From Cricetomys ansorgei (lineage: Eukaryota > Chordata > Mammalia > Rodentia > Nesomyidae), in the NCBI GenBank assembly GCA_026225945.1, contig JAMJFZ010001779.1, forward strand, positions 24,942 through 88,941: a DNA stretch of 64,000 bases, written 5' to 3'. Below the pieces are notes generated by a model, which saw only the letters and a program-made list of their open reading frames with translations, was not told the DNA's origin and did not search any database. Position 1 is the first letter of the stretch; each line of letters starts with the position of its first letter. Shown piece by piece: positions 1 through 9,825 of the stretch. The position numbers and the translations under genes were made by a program.

Positions 1-867
1 AAAGGAACATGCAAAAAATCAAAAGTAATTTAGAGGAAATAACTTTCATGGGTTTTTAATGTATTAAAGTTTGAAAATTTCTCCTAGTACTTGCCATTAT
101 ACTACCAATCATTTCTTTCATGTAAATTCAAACTTTTACACTTCAGGCTATGAAGTTCATTAAGCTTCATTCAAACCTTAGATGTACAAAATTGAACAAG
201 TCATTTAGCCTCTCTAAGTCTGTTTCTTTACTCATAAATGAACTAACAATGCTTGTCATGGAGTGGAACGTGAGGGTAAATGAAATTAACACACTATTTG
301 ATGACAATACTGAAAATGGTTGATTGAATAATTTGTTATAAAGTTGTTTACATGCAATCATAAACCTTTGGCACAGAGCCTGAAAATAGAGCATTTAGAA
401 TATGCTGAAGTATCTTCAGTTCGTCAACCACCTTCAGGATTTCTTTTCATACCAACCTATCTTGGTTGAAATGTGTTACAGTTCTGATGTGTCACTAATG
501 TTTTGAGTAATTACTATCAAACTTTTAATGTTTTCGGTGAGATTTTTGAAAAAGCAAGTTTTTATACTTAAGCGGTAACTACTTGTGGTGCAATGGTTAT
601 TTGTCCAATAGTAAACTGTACACAGAGAATGTTAGGAAGATCGAAGTTAGGGGGAAGATGTAATCCAGAATAGCAGAGATAGGCTTGTTTGTTTTGTTTT
701 GTTTTACTAACTTCCAGTAGTTTGATATTATCCTTACATTCTGAATATGGAAATACTCATTTATTTAGCTTTTTTCTTCAGAATTTTTAGGTTAGTGTGT
801 AGAGAATTAAGTTAAAAATATTCATCTATTTAAACTAGTAAAACACATTTTACATTCTTCATTTTAA
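1..867. other. Unassigned AT-rich sequence
   Basis: I recognise no gene or repeat family here. The only local pattern is a short TTTTG run near 690-706. Short open frames lack any coding signature. Confidence 0.5.
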
Positions 868-1079
868 TTAATTTATTTTTATGTGAATGGGCGTTTTGCC
901 TACATATATTTCTGCACACCATAGTTATGCAGTGCCCATGGAGGCCAGAGAAAACATCTGATCTCCCAGTACTAGAGTTACAAACAGTGAGCTGTCATAT
1001 GAATGTTGAGAACCAAAGCCAAGTCCCCTTGAAGAGTGGCCAGAGCTTTTATCCCACTAGAGCGAACTCTGTAGCCCCT
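868..1079 (-). repeat. B3/B2-type SINE, minus strand
   Basis: This tRNA-derived rodent SINE reads in reverse. A 'ttttgcctacatatat' tail-side block comes first, then a 'gaggccagagaaaac' block, and it ends at a degraded form of the 'ctccagcccc' start. The copy is strongly diverged, hence old. A 90-codon open frame overlapping it is incidental. Confidence 0.7.
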
Positions 1080-1427
1080 CATCCTACATTCTGTAACTCA
1101 TTTCTTTTAGATCTTCCAGAACTCTGCCTTAATTATTACACAAGTAGGCAGATAAGAATGGTGGCAATTAAGAGAATGCCACCATCCCTTGGTATTTAAA
1201 AATAGGAGGTTATCTAACTATGAAATAGATTCTCACAAAGAGATTCATATATATTCCTATATATGAGTAATTTTTTCTCAAACTAAAATACAACAAATGA
1301 TATAGAAAGTTACTTACCAGTTGGGAAGTCTTACACATAATCTCAGGTGACAATTTTATGCTCTTTGGGGATTTCAATACACAGAGTAACACAAAAAGAA
1401 GAGCTTCTATTTAAAAGACGCCATCAT

Positions 1428-1760
1428 GATTCATTCCACTGTCAACTTGATAGAATCAAGATTCACCAAGAGAAAACTTCTATGGGTTTCTGCATGGCAC
1501 CAGGTTAACTAGGGTGGGATGATCCACTCTAAATATGGATACCTCCATTCTCTGAGCTAGAGAATAGGAGCAAAGCCTAAGCATTCATCTCTCTGCTTCT
1601 TGACTATAAATGCACTGTCACCAACCACTGCCTACCCGGCCATAGCAGTTTCCCCTCCTTGATGGATTGTTCTTTCGAATGGGCAGCCCAAATAAACCCT
1701 CTGTCCTAAGCTACTTTGTTGCTATTTTGTCACAGAAAACAGAAAACCAACCAATACAGA
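1428..1760 (+). repeat. Rodent medium-reiteration element, plus strand
   Basis: The sequence follows an abundant rodent non-coding repeat: a 'gtcaacttga' opening, then an 'agggtgggatgatccac' block, an 'atcatctctctgcttc'-like block, a 'tgatggattgt' block, 'aataaaccctctgtcc', and a 'tcacagaaaacagaaaa' end. I do not trust my memory of its library name (possibly an RMER family), so I leave it unnamed. It faces a minus-strand copy of a related family about 150 bp downstream. Confidence 0.65.
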
Positions 1761-1905
1761 CACTCAAATCACTTTAATTCGGGTATAACTTTAAAAAACC
1801 AAACAAATTGATAACATGTGGTCTGATAATTCTAAAAGATCATGGACAAAAGCATTTATTTCCTCCTTGTTTTGAATCAAATTGAAAACTAATTTTAAAA
1901 GTATT

Positions 1906-2316
1906 AGTGTCTTAGTTTCATTTCTGTTGCTATGATAAACTACCCCCAACAAAAAGCAACTCAAGGGAGAAAGGGATTTATTTCATCTCATGCTTCAAAG
2001 TTTCAGATTATAGTCCACCACTGTGGGAAAGTCAAAGAAGAAATTTCAAACACCTGGTCACACCACATCCATAGTCAAGTACAAGGTGACATAAACGTAT
2101 ACATGTTTGTTAGCTTGTGCTCCAGCTTAACTTCTATTTTCACTTAGTTTAGGGTCCTCTGCGTAGGGAATGGAGCTGTTCATAGTGGATTAAGTCCTCC
2201 CACAGCAATTAACTTTAAGACAGTCCCCCAAAGAGGAAGCCAATGTAGAGAATACTGTATTGAGACTCTCGGGAGATTCTAGGTTGTGGCAAGTTGACAA
2301 TTAAAGCTAACCATTA
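1906..2316 (-). repeat. Rodent medium-reiteration element, minus strand
   Basis: It opens with 'cttagtttcatttctgttgc', continues with 'aaagcaactcaagggagaaa', and ends with 'caagttgacaattaaagcta'. This is the reverse orientation of a repeat class closely related to the element at 1428-1760. With that element it forms an imperfect inverted pair. Confidence 0.7.
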
Positions 2317-2821
2317 CAAGTTGAAAATTTCAATAGGAAGTAAAGGATATGTTAACTCTTACCATGGTATTTCAATTCTTCCACATTGGTATTTTGATGA
2401 AAAAATATAAAAGTAGGATTCATCACAAAAGGCAGTCTTCTAGAAAGTAAAAAGAGTAAGTGGGTAAATATGATCAAATACACTTTGCACACATATAAAA
2501 CATCCGGATTAAATCCAATTTTGTGTCTACATTATACACATTACTAAAACATTTTGACAAGTAAAACAAAAATTAGAACCACAGATTTAAGCTATGTTTC
2601 TAGCTATATTCTTAACTTACTATGAGACTACACAGCTCCTGCTCCAACAGTGGTGACAGTTTTCCCACTTAGGCAACTAGAGACTCTGTAATGTCTCATA
2701 CCTCTGAGGTTCTGTACATAAACGATGTCAGATTTATCAACAGTTTCTCTAGGAATTTCAAATATTTTGCCTGTAAAGGTTCTTCAGATGTTCTTGTAGG
2801 CTCCCTTATGATCATGGAGGT
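2317..2821. other. Unassigned sequence
   Basis: AT-rich sequence without a recognisable gene or repeat. No coding frame of note. Confidence 0.5.
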
Positions 2822-2925
2822 AAGTTATCCTCATCTATAGCATCAAAGGAGGAAACTGAAGCATGAGAAAGGACAATTGACTTACCAAGACACTGGCAAG
2901 CAACAAATCCAGGCTTTTAACTTTC
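2822..2925 (-). repeat. MIR SINE remnant, minus strand
   Basis: The block 'ggaggaaactgaagcatgag' followed by 'gacttaccaagacact' matches the reversed core and 3' half of the ancient mammalian MIR SINE. The call rests on the core motif order only; divergence is high. Confidence 0.55.
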
Positions 2926-4017
2926 AATTGCTGACAGCAACACCATTGTCTTCACCAAGAAATCACACATTCTGTAAAGGCAATGAATTGTTTCCATAGG
3001 CTGACTGAAACATAACTCTTTGCATTCCAGATTTATGCACTGGATAAAGGCGAGTGGACAGCACTCACAGATTCATAAAACCTTTCCTTACTTGATGTGA
3101 AAATCATCTGGTAATTATGACTGGTAGAGAAAGTGATTGTTTAGGTGATTGGTATTGGGAAGACATGTTCGAGTTTTGATTTTTCTAATCATGTATTATT
3201 ACTAAAATAAACTCAGATTAAAATTCAAAATGAATAATTTTAAAGCTCTTTCATTTCAGAAATTTCAGTTGTTTCCTTTCTCTTTCCAGAAACAGATGTT
3301 CTAAAGGGCTGACAGCAGTACACAGTGTTTGCCTTCCACATGGCACCTATAATGTGATTATGAGCCTTGTAAGATGTGCAGGCTGGTGTAACACTGCCTT
3401 GCTCTTAATGGCATTCACCTGATCTTTGCTTTGTATGGAGGAAAATAAAATTTATGGAGCCGGATGATGTGGCAGTTTTATTTCAAATAGCTTGATTTTT
3501 ACTAGCAAGACTACTAAAATCTCCAACAGGTTGTAAATTTACTGTGTAGCATTCTCTTTATGCTACCTCAGGATAGAGATCACAGGTGAACAGAAAACAA
3601 ATGAGATGGAAGAAATGCAGTCTCACGCACTGAAGAGTAATGACTGTATTTGCATGCCATGTAGATGATAAAGCATTTGCTTCCAAGGGTGAAAAGAATT
3701 TAGTCAGAATTAAAAATAATAGTGTCTCAAAAAGAATTGTACAGGTACAATTGCCATAAAAGATAAAAGAGGAAACTTTTATGTAATGCCAATTAAATGC
3801 CTTTTAGAACCAACTGTTATTAAAATGCTTGAAACCTTTTTTTGTTTTTGGTTATGCCTTTGCTTTTTAGAGAATATGCATGCAAGATAACATTGTCAGG
3901 TCTAAATAATTAGTTCGTGCACTTTTCAGGAATTCTGAGTCTTTAAACCCATAAAATTCACTTGTAGAAAATTATACTTTTCAGGATCCTTAACAAAGAG
4001 GAAAAAAATTATCCAAG
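2926..4017. other. Unassigned sequence
   Basis: About 1.1 kb with no supported gene. Some parts could be very old transposon sequence, but no motif order is clear enough to name. L1M sequence begins around 4018. Confidence 0.45.
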
Positions 4018-4111
4018 ACCCTGATTATTCTGTCTGGGACATCAACATGATGCTGAATAGAAATGGTGAGGGAGAGCATTCTTGTCTTGTTCCTTTATCA
4101 TAAATAGGCAT
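4018..4111 (-). repeat. Old L1M ORF2 fragment, minus strand, part 1
   Basis: The text 'atgatgctgaatagaaatgg' followed by 'cttgtcttgttccttta' is the reverse complement of the reverse-transcriptase region of an old mammalian LINE-1. It continues after the SINE at 4112-4350. Confidence 0.7.
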
Positions 4112-4350
4112 TGGGGGTTGTAGAGATAGATAATCAGAGGTTAGGAGCACTGGCTGCTTTTCTAGAGGAGCCAGAGTTTAATTACCAGCACCTACATGGC
4201 AGCTCAAAAACTGTCTTTACCTCCAGACTACAAGGAGTCTAAGCCCTGTTCTGGCCTCTGCAAGTACCAGGCACACACATGGTGCACATACATACATACA
4301 TACATACATACATACATACAGGGAACACACACACACATATACAATAAAAA
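4112..4350 (+). repeat. B2/B3-type SINE, plus strand, inserted in L1M
   Basis: A degraded 'gggttgtagagatagataat' start (from the usual gagagatggctcag form) is followed by 'ttaggagcactggctgc', 'ctacatggcagctca' and 'ctggcctctgcaagtacc', then a CATA-rich tail and A-rich end. The tRNA-like Pol III boxes are degraded. The insertion splits the L1M ORF2 fragment. Confidence 0.8.
4286..4320. repeat. (CATA)n microsatellite in SINE tail
   Basis: About nine perfect CATA units sit inside the B2/B3 tail. This is a common site for microsatellite birth. Confidence 0.9.
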
Positions 4351-4974
4351 ACAAACCTTTTTAAAAAAGCTATTGGACTTTTTCAAGTGTTTCTCTGCAT
4401 ATATTGACAGAAAGTGGCTTTCACCCTTTAATCTGTAGTTGGGTATTTACTTTGCTTAATTTTTAACTTGTGAAATGTCCTTGCATAGCAAGGAAAAATT
4501 GACTTGGCAATAATTTGTATCCCTTTAATGTGTTGACGAGTCAAATTTACACTAATATTTTACGGCTGCATTTCACCTCTGTGTTATCAGAGATGTTGTT
4601 TTGTAGCGATCTGCCTTTGGCATCAGGGTAGTACCAGCCTCCAAAAATGAAGTGAAAACGTTCTCTCCTCTTCCATTTTTGAAAGAAGAAATTGGGAAGG
4701 ACGAATGTTAAGTCCTCTGTAAATGCTTAGGAGAACTTATCAGTGAATTTATCCTTCCCTAGATCAGTAAAGATAATATTATGAGAACATGTAATGTCAT
4801 ATGATTAACCCTTGAAAAGCAGGCAATTCTATATGACATGGATGATCATGAAGGACATTATTCTTACGAAATTACCTAATCATAGTCACAAACATTACAT
4901 AATTACAAACACTAGACCTCACTTGATAGTGTTTCATTCTTCTTTTTATGTATCATCAAATTTGATTTGCTTTT
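4351..4974 (-). repeat. Old L1M ORF2 fragment, minus strand, part 2
   Basis: It continues the reverse-complement L1 reverse-transcriptase region: 'ccctttaatgtgttgacg', 'tgtgttatcagagatgttg', 'tttggcatcagggtagtacc', 'gtcctctgtaaatgcttagg'. It is too degenerate to hold a reading frame. Confidence 0.7.
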
Positions 4975-5168
4975 TAATTTTTATTTTATGTGTTTTTTGT
5001 GAATGTATGCTACACATAGGTGGATGTCTTCAGAGGCCAGAAGGGAGTACTGGATTCCATGATATAGGAGTCACAGGTTATTGTGAGTTGTGTAATGTTG
5101 GTCCTGGGAACCAAACTCCAGTACTGTGGAAAAGCAGGAATTATTCTTAACTGCTGATTCATCTCTAG
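4975..5168 (-). repeat. B3-type SINE, minus strand, inserted in L1M
   Basis: The reversed B3 order is visible: 'tttgtgaatgtatgctacac', 'cagaggccagaagggagta', 'gggaaccaaactccagta', 'ttaactgctgattcatctct'. It is the second SINE to land in this L1M fragment. A 112-codon frame overlapping it is fortuitous. Confidence 0.75.
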
Positions 5169-5520
5169 TGAAGTTGCTTATTTTTTCTAATTTGATAATT
5201 TGTATATCTATTATTGGGGTATGACATGTTTTCTTATATCTTCATCTGGGATTTAATATGATAAATCTAACCTCGGAAATTCTATTTAAAAAAAAATCTC
5301 TCTTCTAAAACTCAGTGTTTATGGGGTTCTGGTATCACTTCTTCCTTAGGTATCCAGTGACCTGAGTCTTTGATATTTTCTGTTGTTTTATATTGTCTAT
5401 TTTATTGATTTATACTTTGATGGTTTTATTTACCTTCTTCTACTTAATTTGTATTTAGTTGCATTTCATTTCCTTAAGACGGAAGGTAATATTTCATCTT
5501 CTTTATTTCCTAATCCATGA
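5169..5520 (-). repeat. Old L1M ORF2 fragment, minus strand, part 3 (weak)
   Basis: Blocks such as 'gttttatattgtctattt' and 'ccttcttctacttaattt' resemble the next upstream part of L1 ORF2 in reverse complement. Alignment by eye is loose and the far edge is uncertain. Confidence 0.45.
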
Positions 5521-6100
5521 TTCTAGAAGGCAGACTTGTCATTACTAAGAAATATTTGTTTGCTGCTTTGCATGCTAAAAATTAAAAATAAAGGAAATAA
5601 ATTGAAAAAGGTAGTTGTACTTAAATCATCTTTATAGATTGCTTACTTGCCTCTAAATCAAACCAAGGCTATCAAAACAATCCAAGTTACACACAGAATA
5701 ATGTGAGTGATGGGGGGACTAAAGGTTCATACACTTTCATGTCAGGCATGCACATATGTGTTTTGAACAGAACCACACAGTTAAGATCCATGACTTCAGA
5801 TCTGATAATTAATCTTTTGCATCCACCCTGCTACTTCCTAATTTGGCCCTATTGAGCTGTCTTATTACTAACTAAATTTTATCCCTTGTTATAAAATAAA
5901 ACATTTTAGGGAAGTTGATATCCTAATTTGCAAAATAATCCAAACTAAATTTATCACCTACTACAAATTAAATATGCCTCTATATATTCTCTACTAAATC
6001 TGTGTTAGTCATTCCACCATCGAATTTACACGCACTTCTCCTTTCAAATCTGCCTAATATATGGCTGGGCTCATTAGGTTAGTTTTAGGCAGACAGCAAC
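5521..6100. other. Unassigned AT-rich sequence
   Basis: No gene or recognisable repeat. It ends at the left edge of the LTR element, where 'agcaac' directly precedes the 5' LTR. Confidence 0.5.
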
Positions 6101-6419
6101 TGTTGTGGAAGTTTATTTTTAGTTATTTACAAAATATTGTTTTGTACACTGTTGGGCGAGGGGGCTGCCTATGTCTTGGCATTTTGTACTGTCTGAAGGT
6201 GTTGAATTTCTTTTGGGAGGGTGTTTGATTGCTTATAATCTGCACCTGAGGAGTTCTGAATCAACAAAAACACCTGAGCTCAGATGATCAAGGTTCCACT
6301 GACAAGGATGGTGCTTGCTATAATGGGTGGTTCCCTCTGTTGAGGTCTGGCAGGGTTTGTACCAATGAATATGCCTCCTTCTCTTCCATGCTGAGCCACC
6401 ACAGTGGCATACCACTAAA
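6101..6419 (+). mobile_element. 5' LTR of an ERV-like element
   Basis: A 319-bp LTR starts with TGTTGTGGAAG and repeats, in the same orientation, at 7846-8159. The poly(A) signal position reads AACAAA here but AATAAA in the 3' LTR, so this copy has decayed. Two bases after the inferred end a TGGTGCC block (6422-6428) could be a decayed primer-binding site. I assign no named family. Confidence 0.85.
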
Positions 6420-7845
6420 AATGGTGCCTGCAATGTGGGGTCAAAAGTCATGCCCATCTAACATAGAGACTAGGAAAAACAAGAAACTGTAGACCTTGCA
6501 GAGTCCAGTAAAGTACACTCAGAGAAGTTCCCAGAGGACAGAGAGTAAGGTATTGATAAAAAGGAAAGTTCTATAAGAGACTTGTAAATGAGGAAGAAGC
6601 TCCAGGTGAGAGTCATTTTTCAGGAAAAATGTTTTGGATGAATTTTCATGGTGAAAAGAGAGAGTTCAGCTGGGAGCAGGAAAGAAGCAAGGTTTTGACC
6701 ACTTTTCCTGATCATAGAGCTAACACTCTCTCCTGCTGCTGGCAGTAACCAGGGCCCAGGAAATGGAAACCAGTGCATACTGTTCTATAAAATGAATTTG
6801 TTGATGGCTTTTAGTGTGTGTGAAGTTCAAGTGGGTCTTGTGTTTGAAGTCTATGAAGAAGGGTGTATGTTTACCCATAGTGGAGATGAAAAAGAACACC
6901 AAACTGCCAGAATGTTTCAGCCAGAGATTCTTCTCTCTGGCCCAGGACACCCTGCTATTGTGGAAGCCATGACTTGGAGCAAAAAAGCCACTGAGTTAAA
7001 CTGACCAGTTTTTCTTTCTTTCTTTTTTTTTTTCTGAAAACCTAACTACAAGTTGTCCAAGCACAGGTGATGGTGATGAGAACTCCACCCACAAGTGACC
7101 GCTTCCTGCAGACAAGTTTACCAATTGCTTTTCCTGCAAACCAGACTTTATCTTAAAATCTGGAAAGTGTTTTCTCAGGGTCGGCACACAGAAACTGTCT
7201 TCTAGAACTGACTGAGATTGTATCTTGTGCTGGCAGCCAGACTTGGCATTGTAAGAGTTACCCAGGCGATGCTGGTTTTGAAGGCATGAAGGGGGTCTTT
7301 GGAGAGTAGCTGAGGCTTGGCACTATGAGAAGCCAGGAGAGGCCATTGGTAAAAGTGCAACTTCAGTAATAGTTGAAGGTCCAGATTGAAAGAGTCATGC
7401 AAGGAAGCTGAAGCTTGGCACAAAGAAGAGAGCCCAGGTGAGGCTATTGGTGAAAGTGCAGCCCAGTTGCAGCAGAAGATCCAAGCAGTTTTTGAGATGC
7501 CAGTACCATGGGACAGCCACCAAGAACAGCAGCACCAGTGGAGGAGAGCCAGCCAGAGCCTGAAGGGCAAGCTGTGTGTGCTGCAGAGGGGAGAGCCAGA
7601 GAAGTGATCCAAGCCCTTTGGAGGAACCCAGAATTTCATGAGTGAATTTCAGATAATTGGACATTGATAATGTTTTGCTACTGTCCAAAGACATTGTGAA
7701 AGCTTGAGAGATGTTTGGTTTCATTTGGTCACGTGCATTAGAAGCCTCATAAGTAAGTGTTCCTTTTATAAATGTTTTTGCTGGTGTAGTGTTAAATTAT
7801 GTTGTAAAGGTAAAGCATTTTCTTTTAAATACAGAAAAGGAGAAA
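6420..7845 (+). mobile_element. Internal region of the ERV-like element, non-coding
   Basis: About 1.4 kb lies between the two LTRs. That is far too short for gag, pol and env, and no retroviral domain is readable. The last bases before the 3' LTR ('agaaaaggagaaa') form a purine-rich tract, as expected for plus-strand priming. A GC-richer stretch at 7200-7640 carries two imperfect copies of a roughly 75-bp segment, offset by 98 bp (7311 and 7409). The longest frame (7202-7639, minus strand, 145 codons) is antisense to the element and probably meaningless. The layout of short non-coding interior plus two LTRs recalls non-autonomous retrotransposons such as MaLRs, although a related solo LTR has a 6-bp target duplication. 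Confidence 0.75.
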
Positions 7846-8159
7846 TGTTGTGGAAGTTTATTTTTAGTTATGTATACAATATTGTTTTATGCACTGTTGA
7901 GTGAGGAGTCTGCCTAGGTCTTGGCATCTTGTATTGTCTGCAGATGTTGGATTCTTGTGGGGGATGTTTGATTGTTTATAATCTGCACCTGAGGAGTTCT
8001 GAATCAATAAAACACCTGAGCTGAGACACCTGGGGTTCCTCTGTGAGTTTGGCACTGGCCAAGATGATGGCTCCCTCTGCTGAGGTCTAGCAGGGCTTGC
8101 ACCTATGATTATGCCTCCTTGTTGTCATTGCTGAGACTCCACAGCAGAGTACTAGTACA
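7846..8159 (+). mobile_element. 3' LTR of the ERV-like element
   Basis: This 314-bp LTR is collinear with the 5' LTR at 6101-6419 but visibly diverged from it, so the insertion is old. AATAAA lies at 8006-8011. It follows a purine tract and ends near 'actagtaca'. The flanks 'agcaac' (before 6101) and 'agcaaa' (8159-8164) are a plausible but imperfect target duplication. Confidence 0.85.
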
Positions 8160-9300
8160 GCAAACCCTGCATATATTATAATAAAAGTGTGATTATAGTT
8201 GATTTACTCTAAGACTAAGTTTTATGGCATAGAAGATTTGCATAGCAGTGTCAGCTTATGGCACAGCTTTATTTTATTTTATTTATTTTATTTGCATACC
8301 ACACTTACCCTAGGGTAGAACTTCAATTTACTTTATTTGCATATCAGGCATAGCATTATTTTATTTATGTTAGCAATCAAGAAAACTACTGGCTAACTGA
8401 AGTCAAAGGAATGTAAAGAGTTAAAAGGAAAGGACTAATGAATACATGGGGAAAGGAGAAGCAAGCAAAACAGAAGAGATAAAAGAGAAGAAAATGTAGA
8501 GAAAGGGGAGAAAAGATTAAGGTTTTTGTTGTTTTTCTGCCAGTTTTCAACATGATTAATAAAAAAGTTGAGAACTTTATATAAAGTATAAAGGGGTTTA
8601 ACAGAGGCTCTGGAATGAAGTTCCTCCTGTTAATTGATGGATATATTAATCCAGTTAGCCATAAGAACCATTTCACTATGCATAAATACATCAGAGCATC
8701 CTGTTGTAAAATACAGAGAAAGGAAGAACTAAAGGAAGAAAGCTGTCTTCTTGCTTAATCGTTTTCCTTTTCCATATTTATTAACAAATGGCTCTTTATA
8801 ACATTTTCAATCACCTTCTATCCTGAACAATTAATTTAATGAGCAATTATCCTAAGAAGGATAAAAATCTCATTATGTAATATTAATAAGAAAACATGTA
8901 TTTACCCACCACAGTGCTGTGAGAAATGAACCCACTTCTGGGTTAAGATTTCTAAGAAGTATAATTCAAAATGGCTACCATTAAAAACCTTGGGGATGAT
9001 TTAACGGGGTCTTATAATTTTATAGCTGAGAAACATGAGAGACTGGCATGGTGAGTGGGAAAGTTACACTGTGCTACAGTTGTTACAGTCACTTACAGAA
9101 CAAGTCAGAGCTTGAGGACAACCATTATTCTCTGTCTAAGCAGAAGCCCCTTTGTGTAGAGGGTGTTCGTGGTGATAATATAGAAAAACACAAGGATATG
9201 AACACCTGAATTTTTATATAAGTTTTATTTACAAATAAAATTTCAGCTAAATATTATTCACATTTTAAAGAGAAAAATTAATCTTCTGGATCTGTTCAAA
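8160..9300. other. Unassigned AT-rich sequence
   Basis: No supported gene. A short TTTTA-rich run lies at 8270-8293. Some blocks near 9010-9110 may be very old MIR-like sequence, but I cannot place them. Confidence 0.45.
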
Positions 9301-9307
9301 CTGTACA

Positions 9308-9380
9308 GTGTCACATAATTGGTGTTGCACTCAGGATTCAAAACCCAGTGTGTCTGACTCCAAAGCCAGAGAAAGACTCC
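9308..9380 (-). repeat. MIR SINE remnant, minus strand
   Basis: The run 'gtcacataattggtgttgca' then 'ggattcaaaacccagtgtgt' then 'ctgactccaaagcc' follows the reversed 5' half of MIR closely. A further block at 9463-9505 ('catctcctatgtgccagt') resembles another ancient mammalian repeat. Confidence 0.6.
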
Positions 9381-9521
9381 AAAGCCTTTCAGGAAAGAAT
9401 TTTGTGTTTTAAACACACTTACCTCTAAAAAATGTTAACATATTGTCTCTAATGTTATTCCTCCAAAAATATATACTGAACATCTCCTATGTGCCAGTCT
9501 CCCTGTTAAAGAGTGAGTAAG

Positions 9522-9825
9522 TAGGGCTGCAGAGTTAGCCCAATTGGTGAAGTACTGGTTATGCAAGTGTGAGGACCTGGATTTGAACCTCAAAACCATG
9601 GGAGAAATCCAGTCCCATGATGCACCTGTAATCCCAGGGGAGGTGGAGACAGGTGGAGCTCTGGAGCTTGCTAGCCACCTATTCCAGTCTGATCTATGAG
9701 TTTCGGGCCATCTAGATACCCTGTCTCAAAAATCAAGATGGGCAGCTCCTAAGAAATGACATGATTGTCTTCTGGGCTTCATATTCACCTGGACACACGT
9801 GCACCTGCACATACATGAACAAATC
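9522..9825 (+). repeat. B4-type composite SINE, plus strand
   Basis: A tRNA-like left part ('gggctgcagagttagcccaa', 'gaggacctggatttgaacct') joins a B1-like right part ('gcacctgtaatcccagggga', 'taccctgtctcaaaaatcaa') and ends in a CA-rich tail. This tRNA plus 7SL composite is typical of rodent B4. Confidence 0.8.

Noticed and set aside
4812..5150. 112-codon plus-strand frame
   Set aside because: Its second half is a reversed B3 SINE and its first half reversed L1M, so it is a chance frame.
7202..7639. The longest open frame of the window (145 codons, minus strand)
   Set aside because: It lies antisense in the interior of the two-LTR element, in a GC-richer stretch with tandem duplication. 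It overlaps other long frames on both strands and has no domain I recognise.
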